Assembly: GCA_945983195.1 (NCBI GenBank)
Contig: CAMFSS010000055.1
Span: 1-9,704, forward strand
Direction: 5' to 3'
Source of the DNA: an uncultured Prevotellaceae bacterium
GTDB lineage: Bacteria > Bacteroidota > Bacteroidia > Bacteroidales > Muribaculaceae
DNA length: 9,704 nucleotides
Program-made: the position numbers and the translations under genes
Shown here: positions 1-5,079 of the stretch, one piece after another
Layout of the letters: the number at the start of each line of letters is the position of its first letter
Position numbering within the stretch: the first letter of the stretch is position 1
Notes under the pieces: model-generated
Database searches by the model: none
What the model was told of the DNA's origin: nothing
The model's input: only the letters and a program-made list of their open reading frames with translations

Positions 1-561
1 CGCGTGGCATTTATTGTCACTCTTGCCGCACCTGCCATCAAAGGAAGCGACATATTAATTAGACAGAACGAAATGCTCGTTGAAGCAATTAGCGGAATGA
101 AACTGCCTGAAAACCAACTATCACCACTGAAGCAAATATTCGATGCGATAGAACGTAGCACCGACTCGGAGTCGCTACGCAAAGAGCTTGTAGCGATTCT
201 CAAACCCGACTTAGCCACTCCAGAGCAGCGTGGAAATATTGAAAAGCAAATTGACGCTTCCTCATCGCCATGGTATATGCACTTTGTGAAATTTGACCCT
301 ACAAAATCAATCAAAGAAACCAAATGCCCTGTGCTTGCTCTTGGAGGAACTTACGACATACAAGTGGAAGCCTCTACCAACCTCGCACGGATAAAAGAAC
401 TTTGCGGCTCAAAATCGGTTACCACCAAGGAATATCCCGATATGAACCATCTGTTCCAGCAGTGCAAAAATGCCAAAGAGGGATTCAACTATGGAAAGAT
501 TGAGCAGACCATTGCTCCCGAAGTGCTCAACGACATCACCACCTGGATTCTCAGCCTATAG
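1..561 (+). CDS. Alpha/beta hydrolase, C-terminal part (5' end outside window)
   Basis: The reading frame is already open at base 1, so a GTG at position 4 is probably internal and the start lies upstream; 186 codons remain. The protein resembles the C-terminal half of the Bacteroidota alpha/beta hydrolase group (dienelactone hydrolase/S9-like serine hydrolases). Counting from the first codon in the window, the stretch PVLALGGTYDIQV carries the likely catalytic Asp (residue 119) and DMNHLFQ the likely catalytic His (residue 150). The nucleophile Ser should lie in the missing part. It ends at TAG 559-561 with the typical EVLNDITTWIL tail. The substrate cannot be told from this fragment; such proteins are usually esterases or peptidases, often exported, but no signal peptide can be judged here. 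The family call is fairly secure, the substrate unknown. Confidence 0.8.
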   Translation, partial: RVAFIVTLAAPAIKGSDILIRQNEMLVEAISGMKLPENQLSPLKQIFDAIERSTDSESLRKELVAILKPDLATPEQRGNIEKQIDASSSPWYMHFVKFDPTKSIKETKCPVLALGGTYDIQVEASTNLARIKELCGSKSVTTKEYPDMNHLFQQCKNAKEGFNYGKIEQTIAPEVLNDITTWILSL

Positions 562-617
562 CCCGAAAAATCTTTACGGTAGCCTCCACATCATTTTTAT
601 GAAAAAATCGGGAAAAA

Positions 618-674
618 TGTGCGTAAATCAGCGGAAACATCATTTTTTAACCACATTCCGCTGATTTACGCACA
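618..674. repeat. Perfect 19-bp inverted repeat, REP-like or terminator hairpin
   Basis: TGTGCGTAAATCAGCGGAA (618-636) and its exact reverse complement (656-674) flank a 19-nt loop. It begins 56 nt after the hydrolase stop. The transcript read rightwards lacks a U-run after the stem (ACAAAAACTG follows), whereas the minus-strand transcript would run into a U-rich tract, so as a terminator it would suit leftward transcription better, although no leftward gene lies beside it. The long perfect stem with a motif of the type NCGTAAATCAGCGG recalls dispersed intergenic palindromes of Bacteroidota genomes; this is recollection, not a search. Confidence 0.6.
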
Positions 675-805
675 AAAACTGATAATATTCACCTAATCAA
701 AAATAAATATTGTGGCTATATGCGGACTGAAGATTTGTTTTTATGAGATATTAAATTACCATTAGAATAAAAACCTCTTTAGAATCAAAAACAAAGTAAA
801 TTTGT

Positions 806-836
806 TTTGAATATTTAAAGATTCTGCATAAATTTG
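806..836 (+). promoter_or_regulatory. Bacteroidota-type promoter (TTTG-N19-TAAATTTG)
   Basis: TTTG at 806-809 and TAAATTTG at 829-836, 19 nt apart, match the Bacteroidota sigma-ABfr pattern (-33 TTTG, -7 TAnnTTTG). The predicted start near 843 lies about 90 nt before the ATG at 935 and 16 nt before a 19-codon frame at 859-918. A second TAACTTTG at 919-926, with a TTG at 895-897, would give an almost leaderless message for the frame at 935. Confidence 0.45.
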
Positions 837-858
837 GGGTGTTCAACAACATAATTAC

Positions 859-918
859 ATGGATTCATTGCCAAATGAAGTTCTAAAAAAGGATTGTAAA
901 TATTGCTCTCATTTATGA
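859..918 (+). CDS. Possible 19-aa small ORF or leader peptide
   Basis: An ATG 16 nt beyond the predicted start of the 806-836 promoter opens a short frame reading MDSLPNEVLKKDCKYCSHL, ending at TGA 916-918. It has a CxxC pair and several charged residues but no recognised family. Its only support is its position directly after a good promoter and before the split frames at 935-1469. It may be chance or a remnant of the degraded gene's surroundings. Confidence 0.15.
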   Translation: MDSLPNEVLKKDCKYCSHL

Positions 919-934
919 TAACTTTGTTTACGTT

Positions 935-1222
935 ATGAATGGTTTTCTTATATATATTGTTAATATAGCGGCTCTTATGGGACTGAATGATTTGGAAACA
1001 GGGAGCAAAAGCCACATTGTCATTCTATGGTTTGCAGTGGCAATAATCTACTTGCTGATAATTATTGTAATTCTGTGGGGCAACAGGCTGAAACTAAAGT
1101 CGAAAGATGATATTATAAAGTCAATGCAGACAGACTGTAACCGACTAATGGAACTCAACAGAAACACCCTTAATTATGCACAACTCAGCAATAAAACGAT
1201 AGACACTATTCTCTCAAAATAA
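935..1222 (+). CDS. Small membrane protein, probably membrane segment of a decayed TPR-TM-HTH regulator
   Basis: The frame encodes 95 residues. Residues 28-48 form a strong transmembrane helix (HIVILWFAVAIIYLLIIIVIL) followed by a basic patch (NRLKLKSK) and a polar, probably helical tail (55-95). That arrangement matches the membrane segment and linker of Bacteroidota regulators built as TPR repeats, one transmembrane helix, coiled coil and a C-terminal HTH. The next frame (1203-1469), shifted by one, supplies an HTH-like end, so I infer both are remains of one gene. No TPR region is found upstream: 562-934 is non-coding. A shift within the A-run at 1216-1219 would join the two. Alternatively it is a free-standing small membrane protein. 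Confidence 0.45.
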   Translation: MNGFLIYIVNIAALMGLNDLETGSKSHIVILWFAVAIIYLLIIIVILWGNRLKLKSKDDIIKSMQTDCNRLMELNRNTLNYAQLSNKTIDTILSK

Positions 1223-1469
1223 AGAATATTGGAATTGCCGTAAAGATCTCTGCTATGCAATGCACAACAACCTGATTTCACGAATGGAAAGCACATTGAC
1301 AGAAGCTGATTTGCGCCTACTCTGCTTGGTGGGATGCGGATTCACAAACAACTCCATTCTGCTTCTGACAACCTATACCAACCAACACTCAGTGAGCAAC
1401 CGCAAGCGTATCATTGCCGACAAGCTACACCTTGACCGACCACTTGAAGAATTGTTCACAATGGCATAA
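1203..1469 (+). pseudogene. C-terminal HTH fragment of a Bacteroidota regulator
   Basis: This frame is open from 1203 (TAG at 1200-1202) to TAA at 1467-1469, with the first ATG at 1260 (69 residues from there). The sequence LTEADLRLLCLVGCGFTN, then HSVSNRKRIIADKL, fits the LuxR-like HTH that ends many Bacteroidota TPR-transmembrane regulators (pattern LTxxDxxLLCL, then SVxxRKxRIxxKL). It overlaps the end of the 935-1222 frame in a different frame, so the two look like one coding end broken by a single-base indel. Intact members are several hundred residues long, so most of the gene is missing. Whether the fragment is still translated from ATG 1260 as a free DNA-binding peptide cannot be told. 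Confidence 0.5.
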
Positions 1470-1569
1470 AAAACGGCTATTGTGACTACCTATTTTTTCA
1501 TCGTTACATTCGAAAAAGCGCAATAAATTGATTATCAATATTATACAAAATCAAATGTTACATTAAAAA

Positions 1570-1602
1570 TTTGTAAGTGTACGGATTAAATAGCTAACTT
1601 TG
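1570..1602 (+). promoter_or_regulatory. Promoter of the 1661 membrane protein gene
   Basis: TTTG at 1570-1573 and TAACTTTG at 1595-1602 are separated by 21 nt, a good fit to the Bacteroidota -33/-7 pattern. The expected start near 1609 gives a leader of about 50 nt before the ATG at 1661. The gap 1470-1569 shows nothing else I can name. Confidence 0.6.
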
Positions 1603-1660
1603 CACTATCGGCGCATAGCACGACTAACACAGTTATTAACAAGTTATACATATAATCATC

Positions 1661-2023
1661 ATGTACACTGAATTGTTTTATATTTTTGCCTTTCTTATAG
1701 TTTTGGGAATAGGTGCTACAGTTATCAACATCGTTCAACTGAGGATATTCCGCCTGCGAATGAAAAATCCCAAAATGCTGAAAATATTTGATTTCACCAC
1801 TGTAGGGTTAGTTGCATTGCTTTTGATATTGTCACAATTCACAGAGTTTAGATATAAAATAGACACAAACTGCATAGACATAGAATCCATTATAACCTCA
1901 ATATTAACATTGGTGTTGATAATGAAGCACCGCATCGACTCTATATTATATATAGTTTTTTACGTTATGGGAATAATGGGACTTATGTACTACTTTTTCT
2001 GTGAATACATGTTTTATTTTTAA
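1661..2023 (+). CDS. Small multi-pass membrane protein, function unknown
   Basis: The 120-residue product is almost wholly hydrophobic. About four membrane segments can be read: residues 4-26 (from ELFYIFAFLIVL), 46-61 (from TTVGLVALLLIL), 77-90 (from ITSILTLVLIM) and 95-116 (from ILYIVFYVMGIM). A basic stretch between the first two (RIFRLRMKNPKMLK) suggests a cytoplasmic loop. No catalytic motif or known family is recognised. A consensus promoter 60 nt upstream and a hairpin terminator 38 nt after the stop support a real single-gene transcript. It has no signal peptide distinct from the first helix. A role beside the convergent HEPN/MNT operon cannot be shown. Confidence 0.6.
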   Translation: MYTELFYIFAFLIVLGIGATVINIVQLRIFRLRMKNPKMLKIFDFTTVGLVALLLILSQFTEFRYKIDTNCIDIESIITSILTLVLIMKHRIDSILYIVFYVMGIMGLMYYFFCEYMFYF

Positions 2024-2061
2024 GCTCCGACAATAATCCAATACACAGATTAAGCAACCTA

Positions 2062-2114
2062 AAAAAAAGTAGTTATCAACAATGTGTAAATAAGTGTTGA
2101 TAACTACTTTTTTT
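2062..2114. terminator. Bidirectional hairpin terminator with TTATCAACA boxes in the stem
   Basis: AAAAAAAGTAGTTATCAAC (2062-2080) pairs perfectly with 2096-2114 over 19 bp, with a 15-nt loop. The A-tract on the left and T-tract on the right make a U-run after the stem in either direction, as expected between the convergent genes ending at 2023 (+) and 2191 (-). Each arm also carries the 9-mer TTATCAACA (2073-2081 and, inverted, 2095-2103), one base from the DnaA box TTATCCACA. Confidence 0.75.
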
Positions 2115-2160
2115 ATTATTTATATAATTGATTTTCAGATAATTTATTGTAAACAATAAT

Positions 2161-2196
2161 TGTTGATAACATTGTTAATTCAACTATTTATCAACA
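2161..2196. repeat. Second inverted pair of the 9-mer TGTTGATAA
   Basis: TGTTGATAA (2161-2169) and TTATCAACA (2188-2196) form a perfect 9-bp inverted pair around an 18-nt AT-rich spacer; the right copy overlaps the 3' end of the methyltransferase gene. With the pair at 2073-2103, four copies of the same 9-mer lie within 125 nt. Just left, TTATTGT-AA-ACAATAA (2144-2159) is a small palindrome. Confidence 0.5.
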
Positions 2197-2727
2197 GCTT
2201 TTGGTAAAAGTCTTGAAAAACTCCCACATCACGAGTCCGGCACTTATCGACACATTAAGAGAGTGCTTTGTGCCGCACTGTGGAATTTCGATGCAGCAGT
2301 CGCTCATGTCGACAGCTTCCTGCTTCACACCTTTCACTTCATTGCCAAGAATAATGGCATACTTCTTATCTCCCTCAATTTGGAAATCGGGCAGACTAAT
2401 GCTTCCCTGCACCTGCTCAATGGCACAAATGGTGTAGCCGCGGCTTCGAAGATCGACAATAGCTTCACACACATCATCATAATGAACCCAGTCGACTGAA
2501 TCTTCAGCACCAAGAGCGGTCTTGTGAATATCAGTGTGTGGAGGAGTGGCAGTGATGCCACAGAGACAAATGTGATGAACCAGAAAAGCATCGGAAGTGC
2601 GAAAAACCGAACCAATATTGTTCATGCTTCGCACATCGTCAAGAACCACTACAAGAGGCATCTTTTCGGCAGCCTTAAATTCCTCGCAGCTAATTCGCTG
2701 CAACTCTATCATAGATTTTTTCTTCAT
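2191..2727 (-). CDS. SpoU/TrmH-family RNA 2'-O-methyltransferase
   Basis: The 178-residue protein has the three SPOUT knot motifs: motif 1 at residues 36-46 (NNIGSVFRTSD, with the conserved catalytic-type Arg43), motif 2 at 126-134 (ILGNEVKGV) and motif 3 at 146-163 (IEIPQCGTKHSLNVSISA). The family transfers a methyl group from S-adenosylmethionine to a ribose 2'-OH of tRNA or rRNA through a trefoil-knot dimer. It is the short form without an L30e-like N-terminal RNA-binding domain, so the target nucleotide cannot be assigned. ATG at 2725-2727 opens 25 nt after the MNT gene on the same strand, so it is probably the last gene of the HEPN-MNT operon. The bidirectional hairpin at 2062-2114 lies 77 nt beyond its stop. 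Confidence 0.9.
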   Translation of the reverse strand: MKKKSMIELQRISCEEFKAAEKMPLVVVLDDVRSMNNIGSVFRTSDAFLVHHICLCGITATPPHTDIHKTALGAEDSVDWVHYDDVCEAIVDLRSRGYTICAIEQVQGSISLPDFQIEGDKKYAIILGNEVKGVKQEAVDMSDCCIEIPQCGTKHSLNVSISAGLVMWEFFKTFTKSC

Positions 2728-2752
2728 AATCTGTGAAAAACACTTATTGTCA

Positions 2753-3061
2753 TTAACAATTTCGACTATATATTATAATACCCACGCGGTTAATATGGTC
2801 AATCAGAGCATCATTCTTCAAAGAATGAAACAATAGTATATCAAATTTATATGGTAACGACGATTCATCAAAAGCAGCATAGATGGAATTGACATCTTTT
2901 CGCGACAAACCATCACCCACAAGAGCCAAATCAACATCAGAAAAAGCCTTATAGTTTCCTTTTGCCCTCGACCCAAAAAGAATAACAGAAGAAATACGCT
3001 CATTGGTTTCAAAAGTATGCCTCATTAGAGATAAATCCTTGTCGCTCAATCCATAATCCAT
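2753..3061 (-). CDS. MNT-type nucleotidyltransferase, MntA/HI0073-like antitoxin candidate
   Basis: The 102-residue protein is a minimal nucleotidyltransferase. GS at residues 30-31 in FGSRAKGN is followed after ten residues by D42-V-D44, giving the family signature GSX10DXD, and D74 in KFDILLF is the likely third metal ligand. In characterised MntA/HepT pairs the MNT protein adds AMP units to a tyrosine of the HEPN toxin and silences it. The catalytic residues are all present, so an enzymatically active antitoxin is plausible. It starts 2 nt after the stop of the HEPN gene, the usual tight coupling of these pairs. HI0073-type pairs are also annotated simply as nucleotidyltransferase plus substrate-binding protein. 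Confidence 0.88.
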   Translation of the reverse strand: MDYGLSDKDLSLMRHTFETNERISSVILFGSRAKGNYKAFSDVDLALVGDGLSRKDVNSIYAAFDESSLPYKFDILLFHSLKNDALIDHINRVGIIIYSRNC

Positions 3062-3063
3062 AA

Positions 3064-3498
3064 TTACATAGTTTGCTTAATTTCAACCATTTTTCTTTCA
3101 AACTTCACCATCAAAGGATAATACACATCAATAATAGCCGTATATATTTCTTCAGCCATTTCATCATCATAATTATGAGAAGTGAGATTGCGGTCCTCTA
3201 TTGAATCCAACCATTCAGCATCTTCAATCAATCGCATTTGCAAAGCAGTCCGGAAAGAATCGCGCGAACCTCTTAAATCGGTATATCCTTGATATTCAGC
3301 GTAGTCTTTCATCACTTTCCACGCAAGTTCATGAGTGTACTCAAATCGCTGGATAACACCTTCCTTGAGCAAATCGTCAATATCATCACTCCAGTCCATT
3401 TTTTCGCGAAGCATATCGACTGCCAATGAAAGTTTTGCCAAAGCCTTGCAATAATTGTCAAAGCGTTGAATCCATCTTATATCCTTGCTATCACCCAT
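3064..3498 (-). CDS. HEPN-domain protein, HI0074/HepT-like toxin candidate
   Basis: The protein has 144 residues from ATG 3496-3498. A longer reading from TTG at 3510 adds four residues but would begin right at the predicted transcription start, so I prefer the ATG. The all-helical sequence belongs to the nucleotidyltransferase substrate-binding family (HI0074-like HEPN). Residues 103-110 read RNLTSHNY and match the HEPN RNase motif RX4HXY: R103 and H108 would be catalytic, and Y110 is the position AMPylated by the partner in HepT/MntA systems. A conserved helix around VIQRFEYTHELAWKVMKDY (49-67) is typical. It is first in an operon with the MNT gene (2-nt gap). Toxicity or an RNA target is inferred from the family, not shown here. 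Confidence 0.88.
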   Translation of the reverse strand: MGDSKDIRWIQRFDNYCKALAKLSLAVDMLREKMDWSDDIDDLLKEGVIQRFEYTHELAWKVMKDYAEYQGYTDLRGSRDSFRTALQMRLIEDAEWLDSIEDRNLTSHNYDDEMAEEIYTAIIDVYYPLMVKFERKMVEIKQTM

Positions 3499-3517
3499 AG
3501 TAATATTCAATTTTTCA

Positions 3518-3549
3518 CAAATTTATTTCTTTTTCCATTCATATCCAAA
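3518..3549 (-). promoter_or_regulatory. Promoter of the HEPN-MNT-methyltransferase operon
   Basis: On the minus strand TTTG (3549-3546) and TAAATTTG (3525-3518) are 20 nt apart, an excellent match to the Bacteroidota promoter pattern. Transcription should begin near 3511, leaving a leader of about 12 nt before the ATG at 3498. No operator palindrome overlaps it. Confidence 0.6.
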
Positions 3550-3580
3550 AATTGCGAGCCAAATGTAATTCAACTCCGAT

Positions 3581-3864
3581 TGTTGACAGGTATTCACAAG
3601 TTGTTAATAACGCGTGAAAAGGTATTGATAAGTTATTCGAAAAAAACTGACTAAAAATTTTGCAGACACAATTCATTTGCCATATAAAAACAGCATCATA
3701 CAGCTCCAAAAAAGTTAGCAAATAGTTTTATCACACTTTTCAACACCGATTTTACCACTTATTGATAGGTGATTAGATGGAATTTTATTAACTTTGTGCC
3801 TTGTTAACAGCTTGTGGATAAAGTAGGCAACTCGCTGATTGCTACACATGAAGATTGTTGATAA
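3581..3864. other. DnaA-box-rich, AT-rich intergenic region (candidate origin-like locus)
   Basis: The 507-nt gap between HEPN and nadA contains a perfect DnaA box, TGTGGATAA at 3813-3821 (TTATCCACA on the minus strand), and TGTTGATAA at 3856-3864 (one mismatch). Weaker same-orientation matches lie at 3623-3631 (TATTGATAA), 3602-3610 (TGTTAATAA) and 3581-3589 (TGTTGACAG); these last three begin exactly 21 nt apart, about two helical turns. A strongly AT-rich run follows at 3960-4005 and could serve as an unwinding element, or simply be the nadA leader. Flanking genes point away on both sides. Origin function is inference only; no dnaA gene is in the window. Confidence 0.35.
3762..3796 (+). 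promoter_or_regulatory. Possible promoter upstream of nadA
   Basis: TAACTTTG at 3789-3796 matches the -7 element exactly, but the nearest -33-like TTG (3762-3764) is 24 nt upstream, longer than ideal. It would give a leader of about 200 nt before nadA, running through the DnaA-like boxes. No closer consensus promoter is visible between 3800 and 4005. Confidence 0.3.
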
Positions 3865-4005
3865 CATATTGGCTAAAGTGATACTTACATTAATAACTTA
3901 AAAAGCAAGAAAAAAGCCAAAAAGTTATCACGGCAATTAACAGCCTAATATAATCATCACAAGAAATAAGTTTTTAAGAAAAAAATAAAAAATAAAATTA
4001 TATAT

Positions 4006-4233
4006 ATGATTAATGTTGAAAAAGGTTACGTCGATGCTCCAATTCCCGAAGGCACCGACTTGCGCAGCGAGATTCTCCGCTTGAAGCGCGAGAAGAATGC
4101 CGTGATTATGGCGCACTATTACCAGCGCCCCGAGATTCACCCTCGCCCCCCAGTCACCCTCGAAGCTACGCGCCTCCCCGCGACCCCTACATACGCCAAA
4201 CAGCAAAGACAAATAGCCCCGACAATAATGTGA
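4006..4233 (+). pseudogene. nadA: Quinolinate synthase NadA, N-terminal fragment before the break
   Basis: NadA condenses iminoaspartate with dihydroxyacetone phosphate to quinolinate, the second step of de novo NAD synthesis. This frame starts with ATG at 4006 and is a normal NadA N-terminus through residue 44, including NAVIMAHYYQRPEI, whose HYYQ (37-40) contributes to the active site. From base 4138 the translation stops resembling NadA (HPRPPVTLEATRLP and on) and ends at TGA 4231-4233. The segment normally carrying GDSLALAQ and the following strand-helix is lost or unreadable. By my recollection of the family about 135 nt should separate EI from VIVPDMN; only 92 are present, a net loss near 43 nt that also shifts the frame. 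It could be true decay or a local sequence error. Confidence 0.75.
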
Positions 4234-4952
4234 TTGTACCCGACATGAATGCCGGTTGCAGCCTTGCCGACAGTTGCCCTGCACATGATTTCGCAAAATA
4301 CGTTGACGAACACCCCGGCTACACTGTGATAAGCTATGTCAACACCAGTGCTGCCGTGAAGGCTTACACCGACATTGTGGTGACATCGTCGAATGCAAAG
4401 CAGATAGTGGATAGTCTGCCTGCCGGTGAAAAGATAATCTTCGGTCCCGACCGCAACCTTGGAAACTACATAAATTCCGTCACAGGCCGCGATATGCTGC
4501 TGTGGGACGGTGCCTGCCATGTGCATGAGCAGTTCTCGATTGCGAAGATTCTGGAGCTTAAGAAGCAGCATGGCGATGCACAGGTGCTTGTGCACCCCGA
4601 GTGCCGCAAGCCGGTGCAGATGGTAGCCGACAAGGTGGGCAGTACACAGGCTCTTCTCAACTATGCCGTTGCGAGCGACTGCCAGACGTTCATCGTTGCC
4701 ACCGAAAGCGGAATACTGCATGAGATGCAGAATCGATGTCCACAAAAGACATTTATTCCGGCACCGCCCGAAGACGGCAAATGCTCATGCAATGAGTGTG
4801 CCTACATGAAGATGGTCACTCTTGAGAAGCTCTACAACTCACTCCGATATGAGCTGCCTGAAATCACCGTCGACGAGGCTGTGGCTGAGAAGGCAGTGAA
4901 ACCCATTCGCCGAATGCTCGACATTTCGCGCAACCTTGGGCTTATTAAGTGA
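4230..4952 (+). pseudogene. nadA: Quinolinate synthase NadA, C-terminal fragment with all Fe-S cysteines
   Basis: From VIVPDMNAGCSLADSCP to the stop at 4950-4952 this frame is a well-preserved NadA. The three cysteines expected to bind the [4Fe-4S] cluster are present, counting from GTG 4230: Cys10 (NAGCSLA), Cys125 (HPECRKPV) and Cys190 in the motif CSCNECAYM. Codon use and conservation look normal, so the break is recent or artefactual. GTG 4230-4232 overlaps the TGA of the N-terminal fragment (GTGA), which could allow reinitiation, but part of the first domain would still be missing, so activity is doubtful. Upstream in this frame the readable QTAK..SPDNN echoes the expected ETAKxLCPDxx, suggesting that damaged homologous sequence continues to about 4191. 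leuS follows 127 nt downstream. Confidence 0.8.
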
Positions 4953-5079
4953 TATTTGTCGCACACGGAATGACGGATTATCAGTTGCAGGCATTTTGGT
5001 CGATAATTCGTAATTAGCAATAATATATATGGTAATAAAAATTCATCATTTTAGAATAAAATTTCAATAACATATAAAG

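Larger units (their letters stand above)
562..934. other. Gene-free stretch with inverted repeat and promoter-like sites
   Basis: This 373-nt gap after the hydrolase holds no convincing gene on either strand. It contains the 19-bp inverted repeat at 618-674, a promoter-like site at 806-836, a 19-codon reading frame at 859-918, and a TAACTTTG (919-926) only 8 nt before the ATG at 935. A minus-strand frame at 815-1015 resembles nothing recognisable. Bases 675-805 are AT-rich and show nothing further. Confidence 0.5.

Noticed and set aside
815..1015. A 66-codon minus-strand reading frame
   Set aside because: No family resemblance and no minus-strand promoter; it overlaps the better supported + strand frame at 935.
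3960..4005. AT-rich run as a specific regulatory element or riboswitch upstream of nadA
   Set aside because: It has no stem-loop structure that I can draw and resembles ordinary AT-rich leaders of this phylum; I mention it only as a possible unwinding element.
4200..4235. Programmed frameshift or deliberate split of nadA
   Set aside because: No slippery heptamer is seen, and joining the frames would still leave about 43 nt of a conserved segment missing. Reinitiation at the GTGA overlap is possible but would not restore the lost part.
4137..4745. A 202-codon minus-strand reading frame opposite nadA
   Set aside because: It overlaps the conserved NadA C-terminal fragment with its cluster cysteines on the other strand; its length follows from the codon composition of nadA.
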